Source: JBFLYE01 sp040756715 [NCBI: bacterium]
GTDB taxonomy: Bacteria > UBA9089 > UBA9088
Assembly (NCBI GenBank): GCA_040756715.1
Contig: JBFLYE010000100.1
Span: 1-15,548 of the forward strand
Length of the DNA: 15,548 nucleotides
Reading direction: 5' to 3'
In this document: positions 14,287 through 15,548 of the stretch, in pieces
Layout: each line of letters starts with the position of its first letter
Position numbering within the stretch: the first letter of the stretch is position 1
The notes under the pieces: generated by a model
Database searches by the model: none
Seen by the model: the letters and a program-made list of their open reading frames with translations, nothing else
What the model was told of the DNA's origin: nothing
Translations under genes and position numbers: made by a program

Positions 14287-15548
14287 GTGCATAAATTCTT
14301 TTCGCCTGAAAGCATAGCCATTGTGGGAGCTTCCCGAGAAAGGGGAAAGGTTGGCTATGAGATTTTTTCAAACATTATCCTTTCAGGCTATAAGGGTAAG
14401 ATTTTCCCTATAAACCCCTCGGCTGATTTTATTTTAGAAAGAAAATGCTTTCCCTCCCTTTCTAATATTCAAGAAAAAATAGAGCTTGCTATTGTTATTG
14501 TAAAGAATACCATTGTCCCCAATGTATTAGAGGAATGTGGAAGCCTTAATATAAAGAATGCAATTATTATAAGTGCGGGGTTTAAGGAGGCTGGAATTGC
14601 TGGGTTAAGCTTAGAGAATAAAGTAAAAGAAATTGCCAAAAATTATGAAATAAGGATAATTGGCCCAAATTGCCTTGGCTTAATTGATACCTACACGCCT
14701 TTAAATGCCTCATTTTCCCGCATATTTCCAGAGAAAGGAGGCATCTCATTTATCTCCCAATCAGGGGCATTATGCACAGCAATCCTTGATTGGGCAAAAG
14801 AAAAGAATATAGGATTTTCAAAGTTCGTAAGCTTTGGGAATGGATGCGATGTAGCTGAGATTGAGCTTATTGAATATCTCATAGATTGTCCGAACACATC
14901 GGTAATTGCCCTATATCTTGAAGGGACAAAGGATGGAAAAAGATTTATTGATATAGCCAGCAGGTCAAAAAAGCCTATTATCTTATATAAATCTGGAAAA
15001 ACAGATGCCGGGAAAAGGGCAATCTCATCCCATACAGGCTCTCTGGCAGGAAGTGAAAAAGCCTGGGATGCCGCAATTTCCCTTTCTGGGATAATAAAGG
15101 TGGATTCTATTGAAAAGCTCTTTCTTTTTAGCCATTCCTTTGCCACCCAACAAAGACCTAAGGGAAGGAATATAGTTGTGATTACAAATGCAGGAGGGCC
15201 TGGCATAATAGCATCCGATTGCCTTGTTGCGAAAAATATCTCCCTTTCCTCCCTTCCAAAGGAAACAGCCAACCTTCTTAAGGAAAACCTTCCTCCCTCT
15301 GCCTCTGTCTATAACCCGGTTGATATACTAGGGGATGCCCGATCAGATAGATACAATTTTGCTATAGAAACCATTAGCAAAGAGCCTAATGTAGATGGAA
15401 TAATGGTTATCTTAACCCCTCAGGCAATGACAGAGATAGAAAAAACAGCAAGGGCAATAATAAAATTCAAGGACAAAAAGCCCATTTTTCCTGTTTTTAT
15501 GGGAGGAGCAGAAATTGAGCCTGCAATTTCTTTATTTAAGGAGCACAA
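14287..15548 (+). CDS. ADP-forming acetyl/acyl-CoA synthetase, 5' part
   Basis: Acd-type enzymes convert acetyl-CoA (or another acyl-CoA), ADP and phosphate to the acid, CoA and ATP, making ATP by substrate-level phosphorylation. The visible 420 codons run off the window. The N-terminal CoA-binding domain shows SPESIAIVGASRERGKVGYE, IFPINPSAD and IISAGFKEAG. The next domain shows IIGPNCLGLIDT, ISFISQSGALCTAILDWA and SSHTGSLAGSE, with H249 as the expected phosphorylated histidine. ITNAGGPGIIASD and YNPVDILGDA follow. The GTG start (VHKFFSPES) is chosen because the promoter's +1 lies one base upstream and homologues begin similarly. Whether the ATP-grasp beta part is fused or separate cannot be seen. 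Confidence 0.9.
   Translation, partial: MHKFFSPESIAIVGASRERGKVGYEIFSNIILSGYKGKIFPINPSADFILERKCFPSLSNIQEKIELAIVIVKNTIVPNVLEECGSLNIKNAIIISAGFKEAGIAGLSLENKVKEIAKNYEIRIIGPNCLGLIDTYTPLNASFSRIFPEKGGISFISQSGALCTAILDWAKEKNIGFSKFVSFGNGCDVAEIELIEYLIDCPNTSVIALYLEGTKDGKRFIDIASRSKKPIILYKSGKTDAGKRAISSHTGSLAGSEKAWDAAISLSGIIKVDSIEKLFLFSHSFATQQRPKGRNIVVITNAGGPGIIASDCLVAKNISLSSLPKETANLLKENLPPSASVYNPVDILGDARSDRYNFAIETISKEPNVDGIMVILTPQAMTEIEKTARAIIKFKDKKPIFPVFMGGAEIEPAISLFKEH

Noticed and set aside
14197-14292. Upstream extension of the 121-aa protein to an ATG at 14292
   Set aside because: It would overlap the GTG start and consensus promoter of the divergent synthetase gene. The added 32 residues are of low quality compared with the rest.
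14691-15272. 193-codon minus-strand frame
   Set aside because: Lies wholly antisense to the conserved acyl-CoA synthetase, whose motifs are unmistakable.
1-15548. CRISPR array, insertion sequence, prophage or toxin-antitoxin system
   Set aside because: No spaced direct repeats, transposase or integrase motifs, or toxin-antitoxin pairs were found. All long frames match housekeeping or metabolic families or are shadows.

Overview
The window comes from a low-GC, Gram-negative-type anaerobic bacterium, probably an uncultured lineage. An lpxB gene implies lipid A and an outer membrane. An Ni-CO dehydrogenase carrying an AcsD domain implies the Wood-Ljungdahl (acetyl-CoA) pathway. An archaeal-type phosphoglycerate mutase and an ADP-forming acyl-CoA synthetase are typical of archaea and of some deep-branching or candidate-phylum bacteria. 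I cannot assign a phylum from the sequence alone.

Layout: (1) 1-490 is non-coding and AT-rich, with a conspicuous pair of inverted heptamer arrays. (2) 491-1721, minus strand, is a very tight unit: a 59-aa ZapB-like coiled coil, zapA, a LysM/coiled-coil membrane protein and tRNA-Asn, whose 5' end directly follows the last stop codon. (3) 1786-2562, plus, is a YmdB/TIGR00282 metallophosphoesterase, divergent from that unit. (4) 2557-4336, minus, is a SagB-type nitroreductase followed by a GT4 glycosyltransferase. (5) 4465-8109, plus, is a four-gene run (lpxB, DUF3108-like, tpiA, apgM) in which every junction is a 4-nt overlap. (6) 8166-9438, minus, is a CBS-pair protein, yqeK and rsfS. (7) 9549-12569, plus, is a single 1006-codon gene fusing the corrinoid Fe-S protein small subunit (AcsD) to a complete acetogen-type CO dehydrogenase (AcsA). 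(8) 12582-14196, minus, is a hypothetical protein and bifunctional ribBA. (9) 14287 to the end, plus, is the 5' part of an ADP-forming acetyl/acyl-CoA synthetase.

The main discovery candidate is the AcsD-AcsA fusion. It joins the methyl-carrying and CO-producing arms of acetyl-CoA synthesis in one polypeptide, all recognised metal ligands of the CODH part are present, and the gene stands alone behind its own promoter, which contains a perfect 7-1-7 palindrome. With the nearby ADP-forming synthetase, a plausible but inferred route is C1 to acetyl-CoA to acetate plus ATP.

A second theme is promoter architecture. Several genes have sigma70-like -35/-10 boxes with 17-18 nt spacing, placed so that the predicted transcript starts at or within a few bases of the start codon. 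This suggests frequent leaderless mRNAs. In one case two divergent leaderless promoters share the same -35 heptamer.
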